Source of the DNA: Akkermansia sp.
GTDB lineage: Bacteria > Verrucomicrobiota > Verrucomicrobiia > Verrucomicrobiales > Akkermansiaceae
NCBI GenBank assembly: GCA_017379255.1
Contig: JAFNWZ010000097.1
Span: forward strand, 1 to 7,794
Direction: 5' to 3'
DNA length: 7,794 bases
Position numbers and translations under genes: made by a program. This document shows positions 1 to 4,663 of this stretch, one piece after another. A model generated the notes under the pieces. The model worked only from the letters and a program-made list of their open reading frames with translations, did not search any database and was not told where the DNA came from. Position 1 is the first letter of the stretch, and every line of letters starts with the position of its first letter.

Positions 1-311
1 CTGCTGATGCTGCCTTCCGAGTCTGTGGCTTCCGGATTAGCCCCATACATCAACAGCAGTATAACCAGCCGGGGATTGCGAGATATATACGCATCCAGAA
101 GGGGCGGAATGCCGACTTCTCCGACTATGTTCGGGTTGGCGCCCTTCTGAAGCAGGAGATATACATTCTCCTCCTGTTCATAGGTTACGGCCAGCCCCAG
201 AGCCGTCTGTCCGGAGGGGTACACATAATCAATCCCCCTGTCATGTATCATATTCCAGCCATCCTCATCCAGCGGCATCAGTATCGCATCAATTATGTCG
301 GACTCGTCCAT
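1..311 (-). CDS. Ankyrin-repeat protein, C-terminus beyond window edge
   Basis: An open frame of 103 codons runs from an ATG at 309-311 off the left edge without a stop. It begins MDESDIIDAILMPLDEDG and shows two ankyrin-type helix-turn-helix units: G-Q-T-A-L-G-L-A-V ... LLLQKGANPN, then G-I-P-P-L-L-D-A-Y ... LLLMYGANPE, with a third unit starting (ATDSEGS). The GANPN ends of the repeats are diagnostic. No signal peptide or membrane segment is visible at this start, so a cytoplasmic location is likely; ankyrin repeats normally bind proteins, but the partner cannot be read from the sequence. It starts 12 nt after the stop of the PH-like gene, so the two are probably one transcript. No good Shine-Dalgarno sequence precedes it. 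Confidence 0.85.
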   Translation of the reverse strand, partial: MDESDIIDAILMPLDEDGWNMIHDRGIDYVYPSGQTALGLAVTYEQEENVYLLLQKGANPNIVGEVGIPPLLDAYISRNPRLVILLLMYGANPEATDSEGSIS

Positions 312-323
312 GCTTTTTCAAAG

Positions 324-989
324 TCAGTCTTGTTCTTTTTGCACCTTGATTTCCTTCATTCTGTCCTGAATCTGCTCTGCAAAGGGGACAAATAATCCAT
401 CGGTGTCAGCAAAGGGCTCTTCTTTGGGCTGCGGTGCGGGTGGCAGGTGGTCGAGCTGGTGCAGCTTCTTTATCTGCTTGCGGATAAGGGTGACCACCCG
501 ATTGCATTGCGGCAGGTCGAGGAAGCCCTCGGGGATGCGGTCGTCATCGTGGGAAGTTGCCCCCCTGACTCCATCGTTGTAATCGAAAACGATGTTGCCA
601 ATGCCACCGCTGAATACCTCGTACTCCTTGATGCGGTTGGGCTCCAAGGGGTATGATTTACCTTTCATGCCCGGCAGCAGTCTGGGAGTCAGGATGATGC
701 AGCGGCGGTTGGGGACCAGATAGAGAGTACGGCGTTTGAGGTATTTCCTGAACCTGGGGAGAAGGCAGAGCAAGATGATAAACGGAAGAAGGAACGGCTC
801 ACCCTCGCTTGAAATCAGGATGAATGCTGCTATCCCGAAATGAATGTACAGCTCCACCTTCAGGATAGTGGGATCCGGACGCGTGACGAGCACCAGTTGC
901 TCGTCCACGCCTAAGGTTCGATCGATAATACGCCGCTCCCTCCGCGTGAGAGATTCCCGCTGCTCAAGTTTGGGAGCATAGTCTGCCAT
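324..989 (-). CDS. Membrane protein with bacterial PH-like domain
   Basis: A 221-aa protein, start MADYAPKLEQ. Residues 1-42 are charged and cytoplasmic in appearance, 43-60 and 64-80 form a helical hairpin joined by a short SSEGEPF loop, and residues 85-175 resemble a bacterial PH-like (bPH/DUF304-type) domain: the LYLVPNRRCIILTP strand pair, the SGGIGNIVFDY turn, and a closing GFLDLPQCNRVVTLIRKQ helix. The C-terminal 45 residues are proline-rich and charged, probably disordered. The family is membrane-bound and its biochemical role is mostly unknown. The frame stays open upstream to 1103, but that extension reads through an intergenic repeat, so the ATG at 987-989 is preferred. It is followed at 12 nt by an ankyrin gene, suggesting an operon with a shared function at the membrane. 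Confidence 0.75.
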   Translation of the reverse strand: MADYAPKLEQRESLTRRERRIIDRTLGVDEQLVLVTRPDPTILKVELYIHFGIAAFILISSEGEPFLLPFIILLCLLPRFRKYLKRRTLYLVPNRRCIILTPRLLPGMKGKSYPLEPNRIKEYEVFSGGIGNIVFDYNDGVRGATSHDDDRIPEGFLDLPQCNRVVTLIRKQIKKLHQLDHLPPAPQPKEEPFADTDGLFVPFAEQIQDRMKEIKVQKEQD

Positions 990-1051
990 AGGTACGTTCA
1001 AGCGTGTATCTGTTATGTGTATTATATCAATTCCCGCCCCTCTGTTCAAGC

Positions 1052-1110
1052 GCGGCGGGCATGTTGTTGCGCGTTTCCTGCCTTTTTGTTGCCGATGGCG
1101 CAAAAACAGG
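1052..1110 (+). repeat. Intergenic repeat, copy A (left-end part only)
   Basis: Fifty-nine bases match 6828-6886 at 54 positions with no gap, starting GCGGCGGGCAT and ending AAAACAGG. It lies between the divergent PH-like gene and the ankyrin gene at 2643, outside any good reading frame. The part of the element that follows in the long copy at 6887-7070 is not recognisable here. Downstream, 1188-1218 is rich in GGCGAAG motifs (two in a short span), a REP-like palindrome style. The strand given only reflects the orientation shared with copy B. Confidence 0.8.
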
Positions 1111-1238
1111 CTGCAAGGGGAGGATTCGCTCGAAGTGGAGCCTAGGCCTGCCGGGTGCGGGTCATGTGGTTGCGGCCTGTCTGGTCGTCTCGTCTCGGCG
1201 AAGCCTTGGCGAAGGCGGAAGATTTATCGAAGCCTGCG

Positions 1239-1246
1239 TGGTGTTT
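1239..1246. repeat. Target site duplication, left copy (TGGTGTTT)
   Basis: Eight bases identical to 2584-2591, directly abutting the left inverted repeat of the ISL3 element. Confidence 0.93.
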
Positions 1247-1301
1247 GGGTCTGTTTCAGATTTGCTGATGCCCAAGTAGCCCTTAGCTGACAAAAAAAGT
1301 A

Positions 1302-1385
1302 GCAGTCCAGCCTTGCTTGTCTTTGTAACACTCGTTACAAAGGGTTGTTGATAAAACAAATATACAAACAAAAGGGCTGGACTGC
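1302..1385 (+). promoter_or_regulatory. Nested inverted repeats over the transposase start
   Basis: Two perfect inverted repeats are nested around the start of the transposase. The inner one is CTTTGTAAC (1321-1329), a 4-nt loop, then GTTACAAAG (1334-1342); its right arm contains the AAAG just before the TTG start at 1345. The outer one is GCAGTCCAGCC (1302-1312) paired with GGCTGGACTGC (1375-1385), the latter inside the coding sequence. In mRNA entering from outside the element this would fold so as to hide the ribosome binding region, a known way for insertion sequences to block expression from neighbouring promoters. That role is inferred; the pairing is visible. Confidence 0.65.
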
Positions 1386-2574
1386 CACCAGCGCTATTGT
1401 CCGTCAAAACCGCGTTGAGGTCAAGCTCGCAATCGACCATAGATACAATTTTTGTTGCTCTAAGTGTCGCACAGTACTTAAAACTCACTCTGTAAGAGAG
1501 ATTTGCGTGCGTGATTTACCCATCGCGGATAAGGATGTCACTCTCTTCGTTGATACAATGCAGGGGTATTGTGCCTACTGTAAGCGATACCTCACATTAC
1601 GGCCTGAAATATGCCACCCCTCCTATGGCTACACTTGGAGACTGATGCGACTTCTTTCTCGCTTTCTTGTGCATACGTCAGCACGTTTTCTTGAGGAGGA
1701 ATATTCCATTTGCTACACCACCATACTCCGCATTGATAAGGAAGTGCTTGAAAATGATATCCCTAAACCTAGACTGAAGGATGTACAAGGCGTATTGATA
1801 GATGAAAAGTTCCTTGGGGCCAGCCAAGGTTTTGTGACGGTCTGTCTGAATGCGGCAACAGGTGAACCATTGGAAATGGTGAGAGGCAAGGACAGCCATT
1901 GTCTCGATAACTTCTTCATCAGATTTGATGCGAAGGAGAAAAGCAAAATCAAATACCTCGGCATTGACCGTTCCAACGCGTACAAAGCCGCAGCAATCAG
2001 GCATTTGCCACACATCAAGGTATGCTACGATGCTTATCACTTAGTGAGTAACATGAATCAGGTACTCGATAAAATTCGTCGCTTTACGATGCGGCATCCC
2101 TCTTATACACTTGAGCAATTCATGAAAGGAAAACGCTACGTGTTGCTTAGAGGCAGAGAGAATATCAGCCAGGACGCAAGAGCAACATTGAGAGAACTGA
2201 GCGCTCTCAATCGGGACCTTTACATTGGTTACCTGCTTAAGGAACAATTCAGGCAGGTCTTTCAGACGAAAGAAGTAAATACTGCAACACTACGCCTTAT
2301 TCTCTGGATAAAAATGTGTATGAGAAGCAACGTTAGGATTTTGAACAACTTTGCCAGGAAAATCAGCGAGCAATTTAACGAGGTTATAAATGGTATTCGT
2401 TACAAAATAAACTCGGCACGAATAGAATCAGCCAACGCTGCCATCAAACGGATACAGGCCAAGGCCTGCGGTTTGTTTGATGTGCGGTACTTGTTCTTGA
2501 AACTACGGCAAGTTCACTTCCTGAGACTTCAAAGAATGCACAAAACTTCTCGTACCTTCTACCAGCAAATCTGA
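1345..2574 (+). CDS. ISL3-family transposase
   Basis: A 409-aa protein, the usual length for the family. The N-terminal region carries a zinc-binding pattern, C38-x2-C41 and C76-x2-C79, followed by a helical DNA-binding stretch. The DDE catalytic residues read as D153 (GVLIDEKF), D208 (YLGIDRSNAY) and E361 (ARIESANAAIKRI), with the characteristic CYDAYHLVSNMNQVLDKIRR after the second D. It cuts and joins DNA at the 21-bp ends. The start codon is TTG at 1345; an in-frame TTG follows directly and no ATG is available before residue 72, so TTG is the only sensible choice. The last codons and the stop lie inside the right inverted repeat. No frameshift or stop interrupts it. Confidence 0.95.
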   Translation: MLIKQIYKQKGWTATSAIVRQNRVEVKLAIDHRYNFCCSKCRTVLKTHSVREICVRDLPIADKDVTLFVDTMQGYCAYCKRYLTLRPEICHPSYGYTWRLMRLLSRFLVHTSARFLEEEYSICYTTILRIDKEVLENDIPKPRLKDVQGVLIDEKFLGASQGFVTVCLNAATGEPLEMVRGKDSHCLDNFFIRFDAKEKSKIKYLGIDRSNAYKAAAIRHLPHIKVCYDAYHLVSNMNQVLDKIRRFTMRHPSYTLEQFMKGKRYVLLRGRENISQDARATLRELSALNRDLYIGYLLKEQFRQVFQTKEVNTATLRLILWIKMCMRSNVRILNNFARKISEQFNEVINGIRYKINSARIESANAAIKRIQAKACGLFDVRYLFLKLRQVHFLRLQRMHKTSRTFYQQI

Positions 2575-2583
2575 AACAGACCC

Positions 2584-2591
2584 TGGTGTTT
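2584..2591. repeat. Target site duplication, right copy (TGGTGTTT)
   Basis: Eight bases identical to 1239-1246, directly abutting the right inverted repeat of the ISL3 element. Confidence 0.93.
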
Positions 2592-2605
2592 TGCGCTGGT
2601 TTGGG

Positions 2606-2634
2606 TTGACTATTACATCGGAATGTGCGATAGT
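2606..2634 (+). promoter_or_regulatory. Possible promoter of the secreted ankyrin gene
   Basis: TTGACT (2606-2611), a 17-nt spacer and GATAGT (2629-2634) form a fair sigma-70 promoter. Transcription would start near 2641, only about two bases before the ATG at 2643, giving a nearly leaderless mRNA. This fits the lack of a Shine-Dalgarno sequence, but such an arrangement is unusual, so the match may be chance. Confidence 0.35.
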
Positions 2635-2642
2635 GCGAGCAG

Positions 2643-3689
2643 ATGAAATCTGCTTATTCATTCATCTCCTTGGGCGCTCTATTGGTTGCATCGGCTCTGC
2701 AGGTTGCCTGCGTGGACGTGAATGCTCCCCTTGAATCCGGGGATTTGCCTTTGCATGTGGCATTGGAAAATCGAGATGTGACAGAGGTAAAGCGCCTCCT
2801 TGCTGCCGGAGCTGACCCGAATTTGATGAGTAAGAAAGACACGTTCGGCTTTAGCGATTCTGCACTGGAAATAGCATTGGCAAAAGGCAAGGGCGAAATG
2901 GATAGCATTCAGGCGTTGTTGGCAGCCGGAGCGAAAGTTGGTCGGGAAGAAGTCATGGCGGCAGTTACGTCGCGCTATCCGCAGTACCTGCGGGCCATGC
3001 TCGATGCCGGTGGGGAGGTTCCCCGCATTGAGCCCAATCAAAGGGAGACCCCCATTTGGAATCGGCTCAGTGGTTATGGTCCCGATGATGAAGGCGAGGA
3101 TACTGTTGCTTGCGCCGAGCTTCTGATGGAACGAGGTATTTCGCCCCATGACCCGGCATACGCTCACACCCCGCTCCATTCAGCCGCCAGGTGGGGAAAT
3201 GTAGCATTGGTGCGCTACCTGTTGGAGCGCGGTTTTTCGGCAAATGCTGCCAATGAGACCGGTCGTACACCTATAATGGTGTGTAATGAGCATGTGACTA
3301 TTGCGGAGATGTTGCTGGAAGCGGGCGCGGATGTCAATGCCCAGGACAAGGAAGGACGCACCCCGTTGATGCAGGAAATGATGCGTGAAGATGTGGTTCA
3401 GATGCTGCTGAATGCAGGCGCCAACCCGAACTTGCGCAACAAGAACGGCGAGACGGCATTGATGTTCCACCTCCATAACCCGGATTCTATTGGTGGAGGA
3501 AACATGGATGCAAATGGGCATTTCATGACATGGTGTGGCAGTCAACAAAATGTCCCCGTCATAAGAGCTCTTATTGCAAAGGGCGCAGATGTCAACAAGC
3601 CTGATGCTGAGGGCGAGCGTCCCCTGCAAGCTGTATCCGAAAACGAAAGAGAAGTGCGTGCTCTCCTCATTAATGCGGGTGCAAAATGA
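2643..3689 (+). CDS. Secreted ankyrin-repeat protein
   Basis: A 348-aa protein. Residues 1-23 are a signal peptide (MKSAYSFISLGALLVASALQ then VAC). C23 could be a lipidated cysteine, but Q at -3 is a poor lipobox, so cleavage by signal peptidase I is equally possible. From about residue 34 to the end come roughly nine ankyrin units of 30-35 residues; the clearest are PLHVALENRD...LLAAGADPN (37-60), TPLHSAARWGNVALVRYLLERG (176-197), RTPIMVCNEH...LLEAGADVN (208-232), RTPLMQEMMRE...LLNAGANPN (239-263) and RALIAKGADVN (308-318). The array probably binds proteins or peptides in the periplasm or at the outer membrane. A TAG at 2631-2633 closes the frame upstream, which fixes the start at 2643. It reads away from the PH-like/ankyrin operon, and the ISL3 element sits between them. 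Confidence 0.9.
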   Translation: MKSAYSFISLGALLVASALQVACVDVNAPLESGDLPLHVALENRDVTEVKRLLAAGADPNLMSKKDTFGFSDSALEIALAKGKGEMDSIQALLAAGAKVGREEVMAAVTSRYPQYLRAMLDAGGEVPRIEPNQRETPIWNRLSGYGPDDEGEDTVACAELLMERGISPHDPAYAHTPLHSAARWGNVALVRYLLERGFSANAANETGRTPIMVCNEHVTIAEMLLEAGADVNAQDKEGRTPLMQEMMREDVVQMLLNAGANPNLRNKNGETALMFHLHNPDSIGGGNMDANGHFMTWCGSQQNVPVIRALIAKGADVNKPDAEGERPLQAVSENEREVRALLINAGAK

Positions 3690-3759
3690 TGTGAGGGGAC
3701 GCGCTGACGTCATCAGGAATAGTCCGGTTTGTTGGTCTGCTCCTAATTATGCCCCCTCG

Positions 3760-3987
3760 TTAGTGGTTGATAAAGCCATTGATGGCGAAACCCGTTCGCG
3801 CGATATTGCGATGCCACCACCGGATATTGGGTAAGCCGGTGATTGCCTGAATGAGCACCGTCTCGAACTTGTTGCCGGATTCCTCAGCCTCGTACAGACT
3901 CTTGCCGTAGATGGCAGTGCTGTCGATGGGCGAGATACTGGTCGGGAAGCTGTAGGACGGGCGGCACAGAATGCGCCCGGTTGCCAA
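3760..3987 (-). pseudogene. Fragment of type III/DEAD-box restriction endonuclease subunit
   Basis: About 75 codons read in one frame and contain SLYEAEESGNKFETVLIQAI and LPNIRWWHRNIARTGFAING, then FINH and a stop (TAA at 3760-3762). From memory this is the segment just before the PD-(D/E)xK nuclease core in restriction subunits of the type III/DEAD-helicase kind, where the text normally continues NHYPDF. Here the frame stops right after NH, so the nuclease core is missing, and the helicase part is missing on the other side. The fragment is preceded by the terminator of the second small RNA and has no credible start (a TTG at 3987). It is most likely a relic of a lost restriction system. The family call rests on recognition without a search. 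Confidence 0.65.
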
Positions 3988-3996
3988 GCGTGCACC

Positions 3997-4036
3997 AAAA
4001 ATAGAAACGCCCCCGGTGACTAGGCGGGAGCGTTTC
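3997..4036 (-). terminator. Intrinsic terminator of small RNA 2
   Basis: On the minus strand, GAAACGC T CCC (4036-4026) pairs with GGG G GCGTTTC (4014-4004), an 11-pair stem with one G-T wobble, followed by TATTTTT. This is a textbook rho-independent terminator. Confidence 0.8.
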
Positions 4037-4068
4037 AGGATAATTGTTTTATCAGCATGCTATCTGAT
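3997..4068 (-). ncRNA. Small RNA 2, possible orphan type I antitoxin
   Basis: About 71 nt between a near-consensus promoter (4102-4075) and an intrinsic terminator (4036-3997). The first transcribed region is CTTCATCAG, identical to small RNA 1, and the upstream 17 bases from the -10 box onward differ at only three positions between the two units. A short 5' stem (ATCAG with CTGAT), an A/U-rich middle (AAAACAATTATCC) and the terminator follow in the same order as in small RNA 1. The middle differs, so it would recognise another target. I find no long complement to it in this window; an 8-nt match (GCTATCTG) lies beyond the hairpin of the peptide gene and is probably chance. It might instead be an attenuated leader of the lost restriction gene. 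Confidence 0.5.
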
Positions 4069-4074
4069 GAAGAT

Positions 4075-4102
4075 ATTATAGCATTTCGTCCGATTCAGGC
4101 AA
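4075..4102 (-). promoter_or_regulatory. Promoter of small RNA 2
   Basis: On the minus strand, TTGCCT (4102-4097), a 16-nt spacer ending in TGC, and a perfect TATAAT (4080-4075). TG before the -10 makes it an extended -10 promoter. Predicted start near 4068. Confidence 0.7.
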
Positions 4103-4104
4103 GA

Positions 4105-4142
4105 CAAAAAGAAGACCTCCCTGAGCGGCCACTCGGGAGGTC
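4105..4142 (-). terminator. Intrinsic terminator of small RNA 1
   Basis: On the minus strand, GACCTCCC (4142-4135) pairs with GGGAGGTC (4121-4114); inside, GAG and CTC pair with one bulged A around a 6-nt loop. TTCTTTTT follows. The stem is bidirectional as DNA, but the T tract supports leftward use. Confidence 0.8.
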
Positions 4143-4178
4143 CTTGGAAAAAACATACTCAGAAACACCGTTCCTGAT
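4105..4178 (-). ncRNA. Small RNA 1, candidate antisense antitoxin
   Basis: About 73 nt, from a predicted start near 4178 to the terminator ending near 4105. The 5' end CTTCATCAG can form a small stem with CTGA, followed by a U-rich single-stranded region. Bases 4161-4150 (TGAGTATGTTTT on the minus strand) are perfectly complementary to 4396-4385 of the peptide mRNA, that is from the end of the Shine-Dalgarno sequence to the A of the start codon; two bulged U residues later, CCA adds three more pairs. Binding there would block ribosome entry. The transcript and pairing are inferred from promoter, terminator and complementarity; no expression evidence is available. Confidence 0.65.
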
Positions 4179-4184
4179 GAAGTT

Positions 4185-4212
4185 ATACTAGCATATTAGA
4201 ACGTTTTGTCAA
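4185..4212 (-). promoter_or_regulatory. Promoter of small RNA 1
   Basis: On the minus strand, a perfect TTGACA (4212-4207), a 16-nt spacer ending in TGC, and TAGTAT (4190-4185), the same geometry as the promoter of small RNA 2. An overlapping TATAAC at 4187-4182 with a 19-nt spacer is the alternative -10. This is one of the best promoters in the window, consistent with constant strong expression of an antitoxin. Confidence 0.7.
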
Positions 4213-4224
4213 CTCTTTTTTGTA

Positions 4225-4260
4225 TCTAACTCGTTCTAACTCGTTCTGAAAGCTGAAAGC
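4225..4260 (-). repeat. Short direct repeats upstream of the small RNA 1 promoter
   Basis: On the plus strand CTAACTCGTT is repeated head to tail (4226-4235, 4236-4245), then TGAAAGC twice (4247-4253, 4254-4260). Read leftward, AGAACGA occurs twice with a 10-bp period, one helical turn, just upstream of the -35 box. The inverted form AACGTTCTAA lies in the promoter spacer (4205-4196). This may be a regulator binding site; no family is recognised. Confidence 0.45.
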
Positions 4261-4266
4261 AGATAG

Positions 4267-4294
4267 CGCACGGCAGGTGGCCGCCCGCCGTGCG
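4267..4294 (-). terminator. Hairpin at the 3' end of the peptide gene
   Basis: CGCACGGC (4267-4274) and GCCGTGCG (4287-4294) form a perfect 8-bp GC-rich stem 13 bp beyond the peptide stop codon. No T tract follows in the leftward direction, so it may be a weak terminator or an mRNA-stabilising 3' structure rather than a standard intrinsic terminator. Confidence 0.55.
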
Positions 4295-4299
4295 GAGCC

Positions 4300-4407
4300 T
4301 TACATGCTCATCGGATGAAGTTCATCACAAACAGGATTGCCTGCAAAATGAGCATGATCAGCTCTATCATGATTCGATATTTCATGAGTATGTTTTCCAC
4401 CAGCCAT
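4300..4407 (-). CDS. 35-aa ORF overlapping the hydrophobic peptide (leader-like)
   Basis: In another frame, an ATG at 4405-4407 opens 35 codons (MAGGKHTHEISNHDRADHAH..., ending HPMSM) that span the whole 25-aa peptide ORF. It contains no hydrophobic segment and six histidines, unlike a natural folded protein. Its start lies just before the Shine-Dalgarno sequence of the peptide. Such an overlapping upstream frame recalls mok over hok, where translation of the leader frame opens the toxin start. It may equally be a by-product of the overlap, so confidence in a real product is low. Confidence 0.25.
   Translation of the reverse strand: MAGGKHTHEISNHDRADHAHFAGNPVCDELHPMSM
4308..4385 (-). CDS. 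25-aa hydrophobic peptide, candidate type I toxin
   Basis: The peptide begins MKYRIMIELIMLILQAIL and ends FVMNFIR: a basic N-terminus (K2, R4), one continuous hydrophobic helix of about 20 residues broken only by E8 and Q15, and a basic last residue. This is the typical build of type I toxins that insert in the inner membrane. The ATG at 4383-4385 follows GGTGGA (4401-4396) by 10 nt, a fair Shine-Dalgarno match. A hairpin lies 13 bp after the stop and a long structured leader precedes it. Small RNA 1, encoded 200 bp downstream on the same strand, is complementary to its ribosome binding region. Translation and toxicity are inferred; I do not recognise the peptide as a named family. Confidence 0.6.
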   Translation of the reverse strand: MKYRIMIELIMLILQAILFVMNFIR

Positions 4408-4442
4408 GGTTAGCTGCTGTTCCGTATTCTTGCGGCTACGTT

Positions 4443-4482
4443 ACCATCAGCGGTAAGGACTGGCTTACTTCCCGCTGACGGT
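4443..4482 (-). promoter_or_regulatory. Long stem-loop in the leader of the peptide mRNA
   Basis: ACCATCAGCG with GTAAG on one side pairs with CTTAC and CGCTGACGGT on the other, about 15 pairs with one wobble, a 4-nt bulge and a 6-nt loop (4458-4463). A smaller hairpin (CCGCC with GGCGG, about 4494-4515) lies upstream. Structured leaders that hide or delay translation are common in type I toxin mRNAs. Confidence 0.55.
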
Positions 4483-4528
4483 GCACGTATACACCCGCCA
4501 TGCGGCATGTCGGCGGAAAAGCACGTGT

Positions 4529-4557
4529 GTTCTACCATATAGCCACATCTTGTTCAA
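4529..4557 (-). promoter_or_regulatory. Possible promoter of the hydrophobic peptide gene
   Basis: On the minus strand TTGAAC (4557-4552), 17 nt, TAGAAC (4534-4529), each 4 of 6 to consensus. The start would be near 4522, giving a leader of about 137 nt and an mRNA of about 260 nt. Clearly weaker than the two small RNA promoters. Confidence 0.4.
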
Positions 4558-4663
4558 GCCCGGCAGAGGAGAGTTTGTTGTCATGTCGCAACATCGAAAG
4601 AATGCCCTTAAAGTGTTCATGTGTAAACGCTCCGGCCAGATGCGCTCGAACAGAAGATAAATC
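4532..4663 (-). pseudogene. Possible remnant of a small unidentified gene
   Basis: A 43-codon open stretch without a proper start reads DLSSVRAHLAGAFTHEHFKG, then ILSMLRHDNKLSSAGLEQDV and AIW before TAG. Its composition looks like a genuine helical protein. Just upstream, in the neighbouring frame, ATG at 4692 with GAGG nearby reads MKYSIRDLGF; removing one base around 4661-4668 would join the two into about 51 aa. I do not recognise the family, and the stretch could be a decayed gene end. The peptide promoter above overlaps its last codons. Confidence 0.3.

Larger units (their letters stand above)
1247..2583 (+). mobile_element. Complete ISL3-family insertion sequence, 1337 bp
   Basis: The ends are 21-bp perfect inverted repeats (1247-1267, starting GGGTCTGTTTCAG; 2563-2583, its exact complement). 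The 8 bp just outside are identical, TGGTGTTT at 1239-1246 and 2584-2591, which is the target duplication size known for ISL3. One intact transposase of ISL3 type fills the element. Length, end structure and duplication all fit the family. Perfect ends, a perfect duplication and an uninterrupted transposase suggest a recent and possibly still active insertion. It landed in an intergenic region, about 60 bp upstream of the ankyrin start at 2643, so it has displaced whatever lay further upstream of that gene. Confidence 0.95.

Noticed and set aside
990..1103. N-terminal extension of the PH-like protein to 1103
   Set aside because: The extra 38 codons read through repeat copy A and have an unnatural basic composition; the ATG at 989 begins right where domain-like sequence starts.
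1004..1290. Two overlapping plus-strand frames of 91 codons
   Set aside because: They cover repeat copy A, REP-like sequence and the left end of the ISL3 element, and look like chance open frames in GC-rich DNA.
3690..3760. Intrinsic terminator after the secreted ankyrin gene
   Set aside because: Only a short TGACGTCA palindrome is present; no stable stem with a T tract was found.
4225..4247. LexA box at the GTTC direct repeats (SOS control of the toxin locus)
   Set aside because: GAAC-N6-GAAC fits neither the alphaproteobacterial N7 direct repeat nor palindromic GAAC-N4-GTTC type boxes; the peptide promoter has no palindromic box either.
3735..4307. CRISPR array, given several repeats and hairpins
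   Set aside because: The two units differ in their middles and terminators, are 110 bp apart, and carry promoters; there are no identical 25-40 bp repeats with spacers.
4290..4478. 62-codon plus-strand frame opposite the hydrophobic peptide
   Set aside because: It starts at a GTG inside a hairpin, lacks a ribosome binding site, and is the complement of the peptide gene and its leader stem.
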